Below, piece after piece: positions 14,757 through 28,840 of a stretch of DNA of 39,201 nt. The stretch covers positions 1 through 39,201 of the forward strand of contig JAGVAP010000131.1 in assembly GCA_020060215.1 (NCBI GenBank), in the 5' to 3' direction. Positions within the stretch are counted from its first letter, which is position 1, and every line of letters begins with the position of its first letter. A program made the position numbers and the translations under genes. Under the pieces are notes generated by a model, which made no database searches, was not told the DNA's origin, and saw only the letters and a list, made by a program, of their open reading frames with translations. The DNA comes from Deltaproteobacteria bacterium (GTDB lineage: Bacteria > Desulfobacterota > DSM-4660 > Desulfatiglandales > HGW-15).

Positions 14757-16814
14757 TCAGTCACTACGCCGCTTCCAGCTTCTGCCGTGCGGCCATATCC
14801 ATGAGCACCCTCTCGCGCGACTTGTCGAGCCCCAGGGCCTGTCTCTTCTGTTGATGTGGGCGATCATCTTGTGAGCATGCTTGATGGGATCCGGCTCGCA
14901 ATCCCACATGCCGCCGTAGATCCCCTCGAGCTTCTTGTAGAGGTAGTCCTCGAACACGGGCGCGCCGCTTACCGGCAGGGTCACGCCGAAGACCGTGTAC
15001 ACCCCCGAGGCCACGAAGTACTGGCCGATGCTGATCGCCTTCTCGCTCATCCACTCGGGCGCCGAGCCGGCTGCCGGGAGGTCGGCGATGGTCTTACCCA
15101 GGCCCCCGGCCTTCACCACCTCGGTGGCGGCCATCAGGATACGGCTGTTGTCCACGCACGACCCCATGTGCAGCACCGGCGGAATGCCCACGGTTTCGCA
15201 GACCTCTGCCAGCCCGGGGCCGCGGAAGACGCCGGCGGCTTCCGGGGTAAGGAGCCCGGCCTTGCCGCAGGTGATCGCATTGCACCCGGTGGTGAGGACG
15301 ATCACGTCGTTCTTGATCAGCTCCTTCACAATGGTGAGGTGACCCTCGTCATGCATGGTGCGCGCGTTGTTGCAGCCGACCACACCGGCCACACCGCGGA
15401 TGCGGCCGTTGATGATGTTGTCGTTCAGCGGGGTGTAGGAACCCCGGAAGGTTCCGCCGAGGTGGTAATTGATCGCCTCGTAGCTGAACCCTGCAATGAG
15501 CGGCGAGCTGTACTTGGGGATCATCACCTCCTTGTTGCGGTTCTGGAAATTGTCGATCGCGGTCCTGACGATCTTCTTGGCATCCTCGAATGCCGTGTGC
15601 TCGTCGAACTCGATATGGATGGTCTCCCCGGAGGCGATCTTCGCCCTGGGGTTGGTGGTGATGATCTTGGTGTGGAAGCACTTGGCCACATTGGCCACGT
15701 TCTCCATGATGCACTGGACATCCACTACCATGGCCTCGACTGCGCCGGTCACGATGGCCAGCTCCTGCTGCAGGTAGTTGCCTGCCAGGGGCACGCCGTG
15801 CCGGATCAGGATCTCGTTCGCGGTGCAGCAGATGCCGCCGAGCTGGATGCCCTTGGCCCCTTTGCTCTTGGCATATTCCACCATCTCCGGGGTTTCCGCT
15901 GCTGTGACGATCATTTCACTGAGCAGGGGCTCATGGCCGTGGATGATGATGTTCACATGGTCTTCCTTGAGGATGCCCAGGTTCGCGGAGCTCTTCAGGG
16001 GATAGGGACAGCCGAAGAGGACGTCCTGCAGGTCCGTGGCCATCATGGACCCCGCCCATCCGTCTGCAAGGGCCGCCCTGGTGCACTGCGCCACGATGTT
16101 CTCGTAATCCTGATCCACACCCATGTGGGTCCGGTGCATGATCTCGACGATCTCCCGGTCGATCCCTCTCGGGACCACGCCCAGCTTCTTCCAGTTGTCG
16201 TAGAGGGGCTTGGGCGCCCTCTTCGCCATCAGCACCTCGCCGGTCTGCTGGCCCCACTGGCCCAGCGCCTTTTCCCCGACCTCCACCGCGATCTCGTCGA
16301 TGTCGCGCTGCAGGACTTCGCCGTCCTTTCCCTGCACCGTGATCTCTACGCCGTAGTCCGGGGCGATCTCCAGGAGCTTCTTGGTGTCCTTGATCTTGTA
16401 GTCGTGGGTCTCTTTTCTGGCCGCTGCCAGGAAGGTCTCCGCAACGCCCCTGCCGTGATCGGAGTGGGCTGCCGCGCCTGCCGCCACCATCCTTGCAAAG
16501 TTCCTGGCCGCGACGGTTTCAGGAGTGGCGCCGCAGAGGCCCATCCGCTTGTCTTCGCCGCCCTGTTCCACTTCCTTGGTCAGGGGAAGGCGGCAGGGCC
16601 CCTGTGCGCAGTTCTTGCAGCAGGTCCCCTGGATCCCGATGTTGCACGGTTTCATGGATGCGGCCCGGTCAAAGATGGTCTCCACACCCATGTCCCTCGA
16701 CCTCTCGATCATCATCGTGGTCGCCACGTCGACGCTCAACTCGCTCGGCTTTGCCACCTTCTTGGCCTTCTCCTTGGGCTCGGCCGCTTTTACCTTGACT
16801 TCTTCTGTCGTCAT
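14757..16814 (-). CDS. cooS: Carbon monoxide dehydrogenase catalytic subunit, C-terminal frameshift
   Basis: 685 residues as read. It interconverts CO2 and CO and passes CO to AcsB (acsA in acetogen naming). D- and B-cluster cysteines are Cys57, Cys65, Cys66, Cys69, Cys74 and Cys94. C-cluster ligands are His294, Cys330, Cys368, Cys481, Cys511 and Cys553, all present. After Asn655 the frame ends in an atypical RRDRPWGSTSRARGC tail. One frame over, from 14850 to a stop at 14764, lies QKRQALGLDKSRERVLMDMA, which looks like the genuine C-terminus. One missing base at about 14850/14851 explains this. All metal ligands are upstream, so activity may survive if the shift is real. The N-terminal 25 residues are Lys/Ala/Glu-rich. 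Confidence 0.93.
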   Translation of the reverse strand: MTTEEVKVKAAEPKEKAKKVAKPSELSVDVATTMMIERSRDMGVETIFDRAASMKPCNIGIQGTCCKNCAQGPCRLPLTKEVEQGGEDKRMGLCGATPETVAARNFARMVAAGAAAHSDHGRGVAETFLAAARKETHDYKIKDTKKLLEIAPDYGVEITVQGKDGEVLQRDIDEIAVEVGEKALGQWGQQTGEVLMAKRAPKPLYDNWKKLGVVPRGIDREIVEIMHRTHMGVDQDYENIVAQCTRAALADGWAGSMMATDLQDVLFGCPYPLKSSANLGILKEDHVNIIIHGHEPLLSEMIVTAAETPEMVEYAKSKGAKGIQLGGICCTANEILIRHGVPLAGNYLQQELAIVTGAVEAMVVDVQCIMENVANVAKCFHTKIITTNPRAKIASGETIHIEFDEHTAFEDAKKIVRTAIDNFQNRNKEVMIPKYSSPLIAGFSYEAINYHLGGTFRGSYTPLNDNIINGRIRGVAGVVGCNNARTMHDEGHLTIVKELIKNDVIVLTTGCNAITCGKAGLLTPEAAGVFRGPGLAEVCETVGIPPVLHMGSCVDNSRILMAATEVVKAGGLGKTIADLPAAGSAPEWMSEKAISIGQYFVASGVYTVFGVTLPVSGAPVFEDYLYKKLEGIYGGMWDCEPDPIKHAHKMIAHINRRDRPWGSTSRARGCSWIWPHGRSWKRRSD

Positions 16815-16847
16815 TTCAGAGGTTCCTCCTCTCTCTTTTCGTATCGA

Positions 16848-18419
16848 TTAACGCCTGTGGATGCGATCGAGATTGTCCATGAGTCGATCGACGAGACCGG
16901 CCTGCCTGGCCGCCACCTTCTTGGGAACGGCTCCGCCTGCTGCCGCCCTTCTCTCGGCCTCGACCTTTTCTCTCTCCGCAGCCCTTTTCTGCCTGAGGGC
17001 CAGCAACTGGTCCCTTTCTTCTTCCTTAGCCTGGGCCCTTTTCCGGGCCTCTTCTTCGGCGCCCTTCTTCGCCTCTTCGGCCGCCTTCTTCTTGGCTTCC
17101 TCTTCGGCCTTTTTCTTCGCTTCCTCTTTGGCCTTGGCTTCCGCCTCGGCCTTCGCCTTCGCCTCGGCCTCCGCCTTTACCTTGGCTTCCGCATCCGCCT
17201 TGGCCTTGGCCTCCGCCTCGGCCTTCGCCTTCGGTTCCTCCTCGGCCTTGGGTTTCATCTCCACGACCTTTTCCTTGGCGACCGCTGCGGCCTTGGGTTT
17301 CTCTTCCTTCTTCTCCGGCTTGGCCGCCTTTGGCGCTTCCTTGGCCTTGGGTTTGGCCTTTCCCGCCTCGTCTTTCACGAGTGTGAGGACGGGCGCCGGC
17401 GCGATAGCCGCGAGGTCCGCCTGGCCGAGGGGCAGGCTCTTCGCTATCTCTTTCACCTCCGTGGCCTTGCCTCCCTCCAGCATGCGCTGGATGAACGACC
17501 GCACCAGGCGGACGCTCTCGGGATGCCTCAGGGTGACGATATCGGCCCCTGCGAGGAGATAGCATGTGGCGGCCACGGTCTCCATCAGGATGGCGCGCCT
17601 CTCCGGGTCTCCGATGGTCGGGGCGTCCTCAATGGACTGGCCGGCTTCCTTGCATCGCCAGATCTCGTTTCCGACATTGGCGATGATCGGGATCTGGAGC
17701 TTGTCGTCCTCCTGGGTCAGGGCGGCCATCCGGATACGCTCGATGACCGAATAGCTGTACTCCATTCCATACCCCAGGCCGCCGGTGGTGGGATCGATGA
17801 TCAGCTTGTTCAGGGGAACCCCGAGGTTGCCGAGAAGGATGTTCAGCTGCTTTGCCAGGTTCACGTCGATCGGGGAAGAGGCCACGATGGTCTGCCCATA
17901 GGCCAGCGCGCTGGCGCCGAGGGCCTTGTGGTTGCCTTCTTCCACAGGGGAGAGGCCGACGTTCTTCCCCTGGCACGCCTCCGAGATCTGTTTGAGGACC
18001 TCCTCGTCCTTCTGGTTGTTGGCCGTCCCCCAGAAGATGACGGGCACATCGACGGCCTTCAGGATCTTGGCCGCAACCTTTGCGGCGTCGGCCGGGGAGC
18101 GATCCATCCCGTTGGGGTCCGTGCTCTTGAGCTGCACCACGATCATGTCTGCGCCGTATTTTTCGACGCACTTCTTGGCCCAGGCATCCGGCGACCCGAT
18201 CACATCCTTGAATGGCTCTACCGCCGCGGCAGGCCAGTCTTTCGAAGGATCAAAGTCCCATACCTCCATGGCGATCTTCGGAGGGTTCGGCATCTTGCCT
18301 TCGAAAAGATAAAAGGGGTATGCCTCGGCGCCTCCCAGGGTGACCGCCTTTGCGCCCTTTCCGACCGTGGTAGTTCCGATTTTTCCAGAGTATGGCTGCT
18401 TAGGAATTTGAAAGGCCAA
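16848..18419 (-). CDS. acsD: Corrinoid/iron-sulfur protein small (delta) subunit with long charged tail
   Basis: 523 residues, against about 310-320 for the Moorella subunit. Residues 1 to about 345 are the family TIM barrel (VWDFDPSKDWP, VQLKSTDPNG, VIFWGTANNQKDEEVL, IDPTTGGLGYGMEYSYSV, IIANVGNEIWRCKE). Residues 350-523 are an Ala/Lys/Glu-rich, TolA-like stretch with AEAKAKADAEAKVKAEAEAK repeats, expected to be one long charged helix, ending in a more mixed segment (LVDRLMDNLDRIHRR). The start is a TTG at 18419, fixed by a perfect AAGGAGG seven bases upstream. It partners AcsC. It is the first gene of the enzyme run, 33 bp before cooS. Confidence 0.92.
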   Translation of the reverse strand: MAFQIPKQPYSGKIGTTTVGKGAKAVTLGGAEAYPFYLFEGKMPNPPKIAMEVWDFDPSKDWPAAAVEPFKDVIGSPDAWAKKCVEKYGADMIVVQLKSTDPNGMDRSPADAAKVAAKILKAVDVPVIFWGTANNQKDEEVLKQISEACQGKNVGLSPVEEGNHKALGASALAYGQTIVASSPIDVNLAKQLNILLGNLGVPLNKLIIDPTTGGLGYGMEYSYSVIERIRMAALTQEDDKLQIPIIANVGNEIWRCKEAGQSIEDAPTIGDPERRAILMETVAATCYLLAGADIVTLRHPESVRLVRSFIQRMLEGGKATEVKEIAKSLPLGQADLAAIAPAPVLTLVKDEAGKAKPKAKEAPKAAKPEKKEEKPKAAAVAKEKVVEMKPKAEEEPKAKAEAEAKAKADAEAKVKAEAEAKAKAEAEAKAKEEAKKKAEEEAKKKAAEEAKKGAEEEARKRAQAKEEERDQLLALRQKRAAEREKVEAERRAAAGGAVPKKVAARQAGLVDRLMDNLDRIHRR

Positions 18420-18795
18420 TTTTCTCCCTCCTTTTGGATCAACACGTATTCGTTATCTCAAAGTTCCAGAGGAAACTGCGTCCATTCGATCACGGCACAG
18501 TTGACCCGCTGGGGTTCCCATATATTCGGCAGACTAAAGCTAGATTTGGCGGAGAGATTCAACGGCAGAGCGAATCTCTTTGCCCATCGTCCCATAAAAC
18601 TCTTCAAGACGATGATTCACCTGCTTTCGCTGATGATTCCTTGCATTCAATTTTGGGGGTTCGGCTGATCGGCAGGTTGCTGAAAAACGCCATCTTTCCG
18701 GCCATCCCACTGGCAGGAAGAGTCGATCTGTGTTGGGGCTTTTTTCTTAACCTTCCGGGATTTTCAGCCAAACGCTGAGGGGAACGTAGAACCCT

Positions 18796-18817
18796 AAAAA
18801 ACACCCTGTAAAGGGTG
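18796..18817 (-). terminator. Short intrinsic terminator, probably of cooC
   Basis: On the - strand, CACCCT and AGGGTG pair around a TTAC loop and are followed by six Ts. It is 247 bp beyond the cooC stop. Confidence 0.55.
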
Positions 18818-18822
18818 CTTCA

Positions 18823-18852
18823 AACATAATGGAGAAATTGACTATATGTCAA
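18823..18852 (-). promoter_or_regulatory. Possible promoter for the acsD-cooS-acsBCE run
   Basis: On the - strand: TTGACA (18852-18847), 18-bp spacer, TATGTT (18828-18823). The predicted start would fall inside the hairpin at 18796-18817, so promoter and terminator overlap. The -35 is perfect and the -10 moderate. Confidence 0.4.
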
Positions 18853-19063
18853 GATGATTTGAACAACAATTTAAGGTGTTTAATTTCCGACCACCGGGAG
18901 TCGCCGGAGGTCGATATCTTGTTCCAGGATCGGGTCTTTCACCCATATGTAGTGGATGCAGGATAAATGATGCAGGTTACAGGATGCCGAAGGGATGCAA
19001 GATTCAGGATGAAAGCCTCCCGTGAATCCTGCATCCTGTGGATCCTCTTCGAGTGATATCTGC

Positions 19064-19855
19064 CTACTCCATACTGCCTACTTCTCTTCCGCTATGCGCT
19101 TTGCCGATGACCTTCGCGAAGATCTCGAACGCGGCCGCAACGGCCCTGTTGTCCCCCCTCAACCGCGTGGTCGGCGTGCCCCGGAGATCATAATCGCGCA
19201 CCTCCTGGTCCTCCGGTATGACCCCTCCAAGCTCCAGTCCCTGCTCTTTCACCGCCTCCTCGATCGACTTAAGCTGCCCCTCCTTGGCCAGGTTCACGAT
19301 CAGGACCTTCCGTTCGATCTTCAGCCCGAGCTCACCGACGAGGCCGAAGATCCTGGCCGCGGCCTGGATCCCCCTGCGGGTCGGGTCGGAGACCACGAGG
19401 AGCAGGTCGATGTTGTTCGTGGTCAGCCTGCTCATGTGCTCCATCCCGGCTTCGTTGTCTACGACCACATAGGCGTAGTTCCCGATCAGTTTGTCCAAGT
19501 AGTTTGTAAGCAAGGTGTTTGCCGCGCAGTAACACCCTGCCCCCTCAGGCCTGCCCATCACGATCAGGTCATACCCGCTTGCCTCCACGACCGCCTGCTC
19601 CAACTTCATCTCCATGAAGACATCCTTGGTCATGCCGGTGGCAACCCCTCTTTTCATCTCTTCCCTGGCTTCGCCGAGGGTCTGCTCCACCTTCATTCCA
19701 AGGACCTCGTTCAGGTTCGCATTCGCGTCCGCATCCACTGCAAGAACGGGCGTCATTCCGTTATCAACCAGGTACTTTACGAGCAGGCCGGCAATGGTGG
19801 TTTTGCCGGTCCCGCCCTTGCCTGCGAAGCCGATGGAAAAGGAATATCTTGCCAT
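19064..19855 (-). CDS. cooC: CooC/AcsF-family nickel-insertion ATPase
   Basis: 263 residues of the MinD/ParA-like family. It has a P-loop FAGKGGTGKTT (residues 10-20) with the signature lysine, VDADANANLNE, and the CooC-specific Cys108-x-Cys110 (AGCYCAANTLL), which binds a metal between two subunits. It matures CO dehydrogenase (CooC) or acetyl-CoA synthase (AcsF); sequence alone does not separate these. GAGGAGG precedes the ATG. It is divergent from dnaA with only 95 bp between the two starts, and is the first gene of the CODH/ACS cluster. Its stop overlaps a repeat word. Confidence 0.9.
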   Translation of the reverse strand: MARYSFSIGFAGKGGTGKTTIAGLLVKYLVDNGMTPVLAVDADANANLNEVLGMKVEQTLGEAREEMKRGVATGMTKDVFMEMKLEQAVVEASGYDLIVMGRPEGAGCYCAANTLLTNYLDKLIGNYAYVVVDNEAGMEHMSRLTTNNIDLLLVVSDPTRRGIQAAARIFGLVGELGLKIERKVLIVNLAKEGQLKSIEEAVKEQGLELGGVIPEDQEVRDYDLRGTPTTRLRGDNRAVAAAFEIFAKVIGKAHSGREVGSME

Positions 19856-19884
19856 TCAAACCTCCTCTGGAGACCACTTTTTAG

Positions 19885-19913
19885 TTGCGCTCATTGCAAA
19901 CTTTTTCTAATAT
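19885..19913 (+). promoter_or_regulatory. Possible dnaA promoter
   Basis: TTGCGC (19885-19890), 17-bp spacer, TAATAT (19908-19913), 38 bp before the chosen dnaA ATG. The -35 is weak and the -10 matches four of six. No canonical DnaA box (TTATCCACA) is visible beside it. Confidence 0.35.
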
Positions 19914-19950
19914 TCAAAGAGTCTTAAACATAAGGACCTCTCCCCCCCTG

Positions 19951-21237
19951 ATGGTGACAAGCGAACAGATCTGGTTGCGGGTGAAGAAGAGAATTCAATC
20001 CAAGATGACGGCTGGTGAATTCCGTACCTGGTTCTCTCAGGCAACCCTCAAGAAACTGGAAGGAGACTCCGCTGTTTTAGCCGTGCCGAACAGATTCCAC
20101 GCCCTCTGGCTGACGGAAAGATACCTCCCCGCCATTGAGGAGTCCTTTGCCAAAACAATCAAAGGATCCCCGAAGGTAAGCTTCTCCTACGAGCAGGATG
20201 AGCAGGACACGGGAGAAGACTTCGCCGGCGTGAGGAGCGAGCTGGATCCGTCCATGACCTTCTCCGATATGCAAACCGGCGAGTGGAACCGGTTTGCGTA
20301 CTCGTCGGCATTGAAGGCGACGGAAGAGGACTCGCGGGCCTTTAACCCTTTGTACATCTTTTCACGGCCGGGGCTCGGCAAGACATACCTGCTCCATGCC
20401 ATTGGAAATCGCATCCGCACCCAGAGCCCCGATTCTGCCGTTGGTTACGTCCACTGCCTGGGCTTTGTCTCTGAGTTTACCCGCTATTCCAGGAAGGATC
20501 AATCGCATTCCTTTGAAGATTTTTATTCCTCTCTGGATGTGCTCCTGTTCGATGACGTGCACCTGCTCCACAAAAGGCCTGCGGCTCAGAACCGGTTGGT
20601 TCTCTTGTTTGATCTCCTCCATTCGAAGGGGCGAAAGATGGTCTTCACGGCCGACCGCCCTGTTCATGAGCTGGCCGGCATCAGCAGGCCGGTCAAATCA
20701 AGGCTTGGGTGGGGAGTCCTGGCGGAGATTCAAATGCCCGACCAGACCGCGATGCTCGACATCATCAAGAGAAAGGGGAGGGAAAATGCAGTACACCTGC
20801 CTGAAGACGTTGTTTTTTTTCTATCCCATGCGAGCAGGGACATGAAGGCCTTGAACAGGAACGTCTCCAAGCTCAAGAGCTACTCCTCCATCAAGGGGGG
20901 GCAGATCAACGTTTCCGTGGCCATGTCGTTGATCAAAGGCTCGGATCAGACAAGGATCGGTATCGAGGATATCAAGTCCGTGACTGCCGGTTATTTCAAT
21001 ATCCCGGTCCATGAGCTTGCATCCGGAGGCAAGAAGAGGTCCCATTCGTATCCCAGACAGGTTGCAATGTATCTTGCAAGGAAGTATACGGATCTTTCTT
21101 TCAAGGAGATCGGCTGCTCCTTCGGTCACAAGGATCACTCCACCGTTATCCATGCGATCAGAAAGATCGAAGAGCAGAGGGACCAGGGGAGTTCGACGAC
21201 GGACGATCTGACGAGGATTGAGGATCTTATACTGTAG
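19951..21237 (+). CDS. dnaA: DnaA-type replication initiator with atypical P-loop
   Basis: 428 residues. Domain I at the N-terminus (SEQIWLRVKKRIQSKM, FRTWFSQATLKKLEGD). The AAA+ domain (about 100-330) has Walker B VLLFDDVHLL, sensor 1 VFTADRPVHEL and the Box VII arginine region SRLGWGV. The C-terminal DNA-binding helix-turn-helix carries the DnaA signature (YLARKYTDLSFKEIG, GHKDHSTVIHAIRKIE). Odd: the P-loop reads FSRPGLGKT (residues 137-145) where DnaA normally has YGG-x-GLGKT, so the first Gly of the Walker A motif is Ser. Start ATG 19951 removes 22 residues read from an unlikely TTG at 19885; AAGGA lies 14 bp upstream, so the start is uncertain. Neighbouring dnaN and gyrB support the role. 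Confidence 0.85.
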   Translation: MVTSEQIWLRVKKRIQSKMTAGEFRTWFSQATLKKLEGDSAVLAVPNRFHALWLTERYLPAIEESFAKTIKGSPKVSFSYEQDEQDTGEDFAGVRSELDPSMTFSDMQTGEWNRFAYSSALKATEEDSRAFNPLYIFSRPGLGKTYLLHAIGNRIRTQSPDSAVGYVHCLGFVSEFTRYSRKDQSHSFEDFYSSLDVLLFDDVHLLHKRPAAQNRLVLLFDLLHSKGRKMVFTADRPVHELAGISRPVKSRLGWGVLAEIQMPDQTAMLDIIKRKGRENAVHLPEDVVFFLSHASRDMKALNRNVSKLKSYSSIKGGQINVSVAMSLIKGSDQTRIGIEDIKSVTAGYFNIPVHELASGGKKRSHSYPRQVAMYLARKYTDLSFKEIGCSFGHKDHSTVIHAIRKIEEQRDQGSSTTDDLTRIEDLIL

Positions 21238-21440
21238 TCCCCTCCATGAGAACCTTGTCGGAATCGTCTTGGAAGTTTGTTCAACATGGTTTCACGGGTC
21301 CTGTCGCTCCATGGAGCGGACAAGTTTGATCAGGGGATGTGCAGAAAAAGGTCAAATTTTTTCGTCAAGGATCAGCGGCACTTCTATGGCTTTTGCACAA
21401 TGGGGTACGACCTTACTATGGCTACTAGCTGGAGGATAAT

Positions 21441-24955
<3,515 letters not shown>

Positions 24956-24957
24956 TA

Positions 24958-25144
24958 GATCCGAAGCACGAAATCCGAAATCCGAAACAGTGGGCAATGC
25001 CCCAAATCCAAATGACCTAAACAGAACGGACCCCGTAGAAAACTGTGAACTGCCAGCTCGATCTACCCTCAATGCCTCATCCGTTTTGAACATTAGATCA
25101 TTGGTGTTTTTACCTTGTTTCGGATTTCGGGATTCGGATTTCGG
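24958..25144. repeat. Inverted GAAATCCGAAATCCGAA words between gyrB and gyrA
   Basis: The arm at 24958-24988 is answered by GTTTCGGATTTCGGGATTCG and on at 25117-25144. The centre has CCAAATCCAAATGACC and GAACATTAGATCATTGG words. No gene. The same words occur at 12155-12210 and about 39005-39030. Confidence 0.8.
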
Positions 25145-25170
25145 CTCTCTTTTGAACATGGAGAAAAGGA

Positions 25171-27591
<2,421 letters not shown>

Positions 27592-27625
27592 CGAATACTC
27601 TTTGGATAAGGCAAAGGGCTTGTAC

Positions 27626-28648
27626 GTGTCGAGTGTCGAGATCAAACGCGTTGGGGTGGTCGGGGGCGGTGCATGGGGGACCACGCTGGGGAACCTCCTT
27701 GCACGAAAGGGATGCGATGTGACCCTCTGGGTGAGGGAAGAGGAGGTCTTTCAGCAGATCCGGAGAGAGAGGGTGAACAGGACCTTCCTCCCCGGGGTCG
27801 AGCTTGCCCCGGGGCTGAGACCCGTCCTCACCCATGAAGAGGCGGTCTCAGGAAGGGAAGTGGTTCTGATGGCCGTTCCCTCCCATGGATTTCGGCAGGT
27901 GCTGAAGGGCGTCAAACCCCACCTCAAGTCCGGGGCTGCGGTCCTCAGCGTGACCAAGGGGATCGAAAACGACACGGTCATGACCATGTCCGAGGTGGCC
28001 GAAGAGCTCCTGCCGAAGAGTTCCAACGTGACGTTTGCGTGCCTGGGAGGCCCCAGCTTTGCCAAGGAGGTCTCGGTGAGGCGACCCACCGCGGTGACGA
28101 TCGCCTGCCGTGACATCGACCTGGCCCAGAGGCTTCAGTTCCTTTTTGCCGCCGATTTCTTTCGCGTTTACATCACGGAGGACCTGGTCGGGGTGGAGCT
28201 CTGCGGCGCCCTCAAGAACGTGGTCGCCATCGCAGCCGGCATCTCCGACGGCCTGGACCTCGGACACAACACCCGGGCCGCATTGATCACCAGGGGGCTC
28301 GCGGAGATGACGAGGTTGGGGGTGGCCCTTGGGGCCCGGCCCGCCACGTTTGCCGGTCTTGCCGGGATGGGGGATCTCGTGCTGACCTGCACCGGCGACC
28401 TCAGCAGGAACCGCACCGTGGGGCTCCAGATCGGCCGGGGCATGCGCCTCGAGCAGATTGTCGGGGGAACAAACACGGTAGCCGAAGGCGTCAGGACAAC
28501 CCTGTCGGCGAGGAGCCTCGCCTTGAAGTCGGGCGTCCAGATGCCCATCATCGAACAGGTCTACCGCGTGCTCTACGAGGGGAAAAATCCAAAGGAGGGC
28601 ATGAAGGACCTCATGACCAGGGTACTGCGGGTGGAGCCGGAGTACTAG
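27626..28648 (+). CDS. gpsA: NAD(P)-dependent glycerol-3-phosphate dehydrogenase
   Basis: 340 residues. The Rossmann fold begins with VGVVGGGAWGTTLGNLLA. Further family motifs are AVPSHGFR, SVTKGIE, LGGPSFAKE, CGALKNVVAIAAGISDGL with the catalytic Lys, NTRAALITRGLAEM and GLAGMGDLVLTCTG. It makes sn-glycerol-3-phosphate for phospholipid synthesis from dihydroxyacetone phosphate. The open frame begins inside gyrA at 27542, but GTG at 27626, with AAAGGG eight bases upstream, gives a normal N-terminus; TTG at 27620 is too close to the ribosome site. Probably co-transcribed with gyrA. Confidence 0.95.
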   Translation: MSSVEIKRVGVVGGGAWGTTLGNLLARKGCDVTLWVREEEVFQQIRRERVNRTFLPGVELAPGLRPVLTHEEAVSGREVVLMAVPSHGFRQVLKGVKPHLKSGAAVLSVTKGIENDTVMTMSEVAEELLPKSSNVTFACLGGPSFAKEVSVRRPTAVTIACRDIDLAQRLQFLFAADFFRVYITEDLVGVELCGALKNVVAIAAGISDGLDLGHNTRAALITRGLAEMTRLGVALGARPATFAGLAGMGDLVLTCTGDLSRNRTVGLQIGRGMRLEQIVGGTNTVAEGVRTTLSARSLALKSGVQMPIIEQVYRVLYEGKNPKEGMKDLMTRVLRVEPEY

Positions 28649-28659
28649 GGCGAAATCGA

Positions 28660-28830
28660 ACGAAGCCCAAAGCTCAAAAGCTCAAATCACCAATCAAGTC
28701 CCAAGTGACAAAGGCCCAAACAGAGATCGGCTGGATAGCGTTGGGGTTCGGTCTTGAAATCGCCTTTGACATTCGGGTTTTGGACATTTATTTGATACTT
28801 GGATTTTGACATTGGAAATTCAAATTTCAG
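28660..28830. repeat. AGCTCAAAAGCTCAAATC / TTTGACATT words before birA
   Basis: Runs such as CAAAGCTCAAAAGCTCAAAT and AAGTCCCAAGTGACAAAGG are answered by TTTGACATTCGGGTTTTGG and GGATTTTGACATTGG. A related inverted set sits at 34445-34574 between pstC and pstA. It extends the birA frame by chance to a TTG at 28799. Confidence 0.65.
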
Positions 28831-28840
28831 TCAACCCGTG

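Larger units (their letters stand above)
18420..19063. other. 644-bp cooC-acsD gap
   Basis: No gene. It contains the acsD ribosome site (18427-18433, AAGGAGG on the - strand), a GCAGGTTGCTGAAAAACG repeat end (18672-18695), a hairpin terminator and overlapping promoter-like site (18796-18852), and GATGCAGGATTCAGGAT words in both orientations (about 18955-19045). The words CTACTCCATACTGCCTACT at 19060-19082 overlap the cooC stop and recur near 35955. The acsD leader, if transcribed from 18816, would be nearly 400 nt and could hold a regulatory structure I cannot identify. Confidence 0.55.

Noticed and set aside
14856..18668. Very long open frame (1270 codons) on the + strand
   Set aside because: It lies antisense to cooS and acsD, whose cluster ligands and family motifs are unmistakable. 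The frame is kept open by GC-rich codon bias and has no start context or motif.
21238..21440. Replication origin between dnaA and dnaN
   Set aside because: I saw only two poor DnaA-box matches (each with at least two mismatches) and no AT-rich unwinding stretch.
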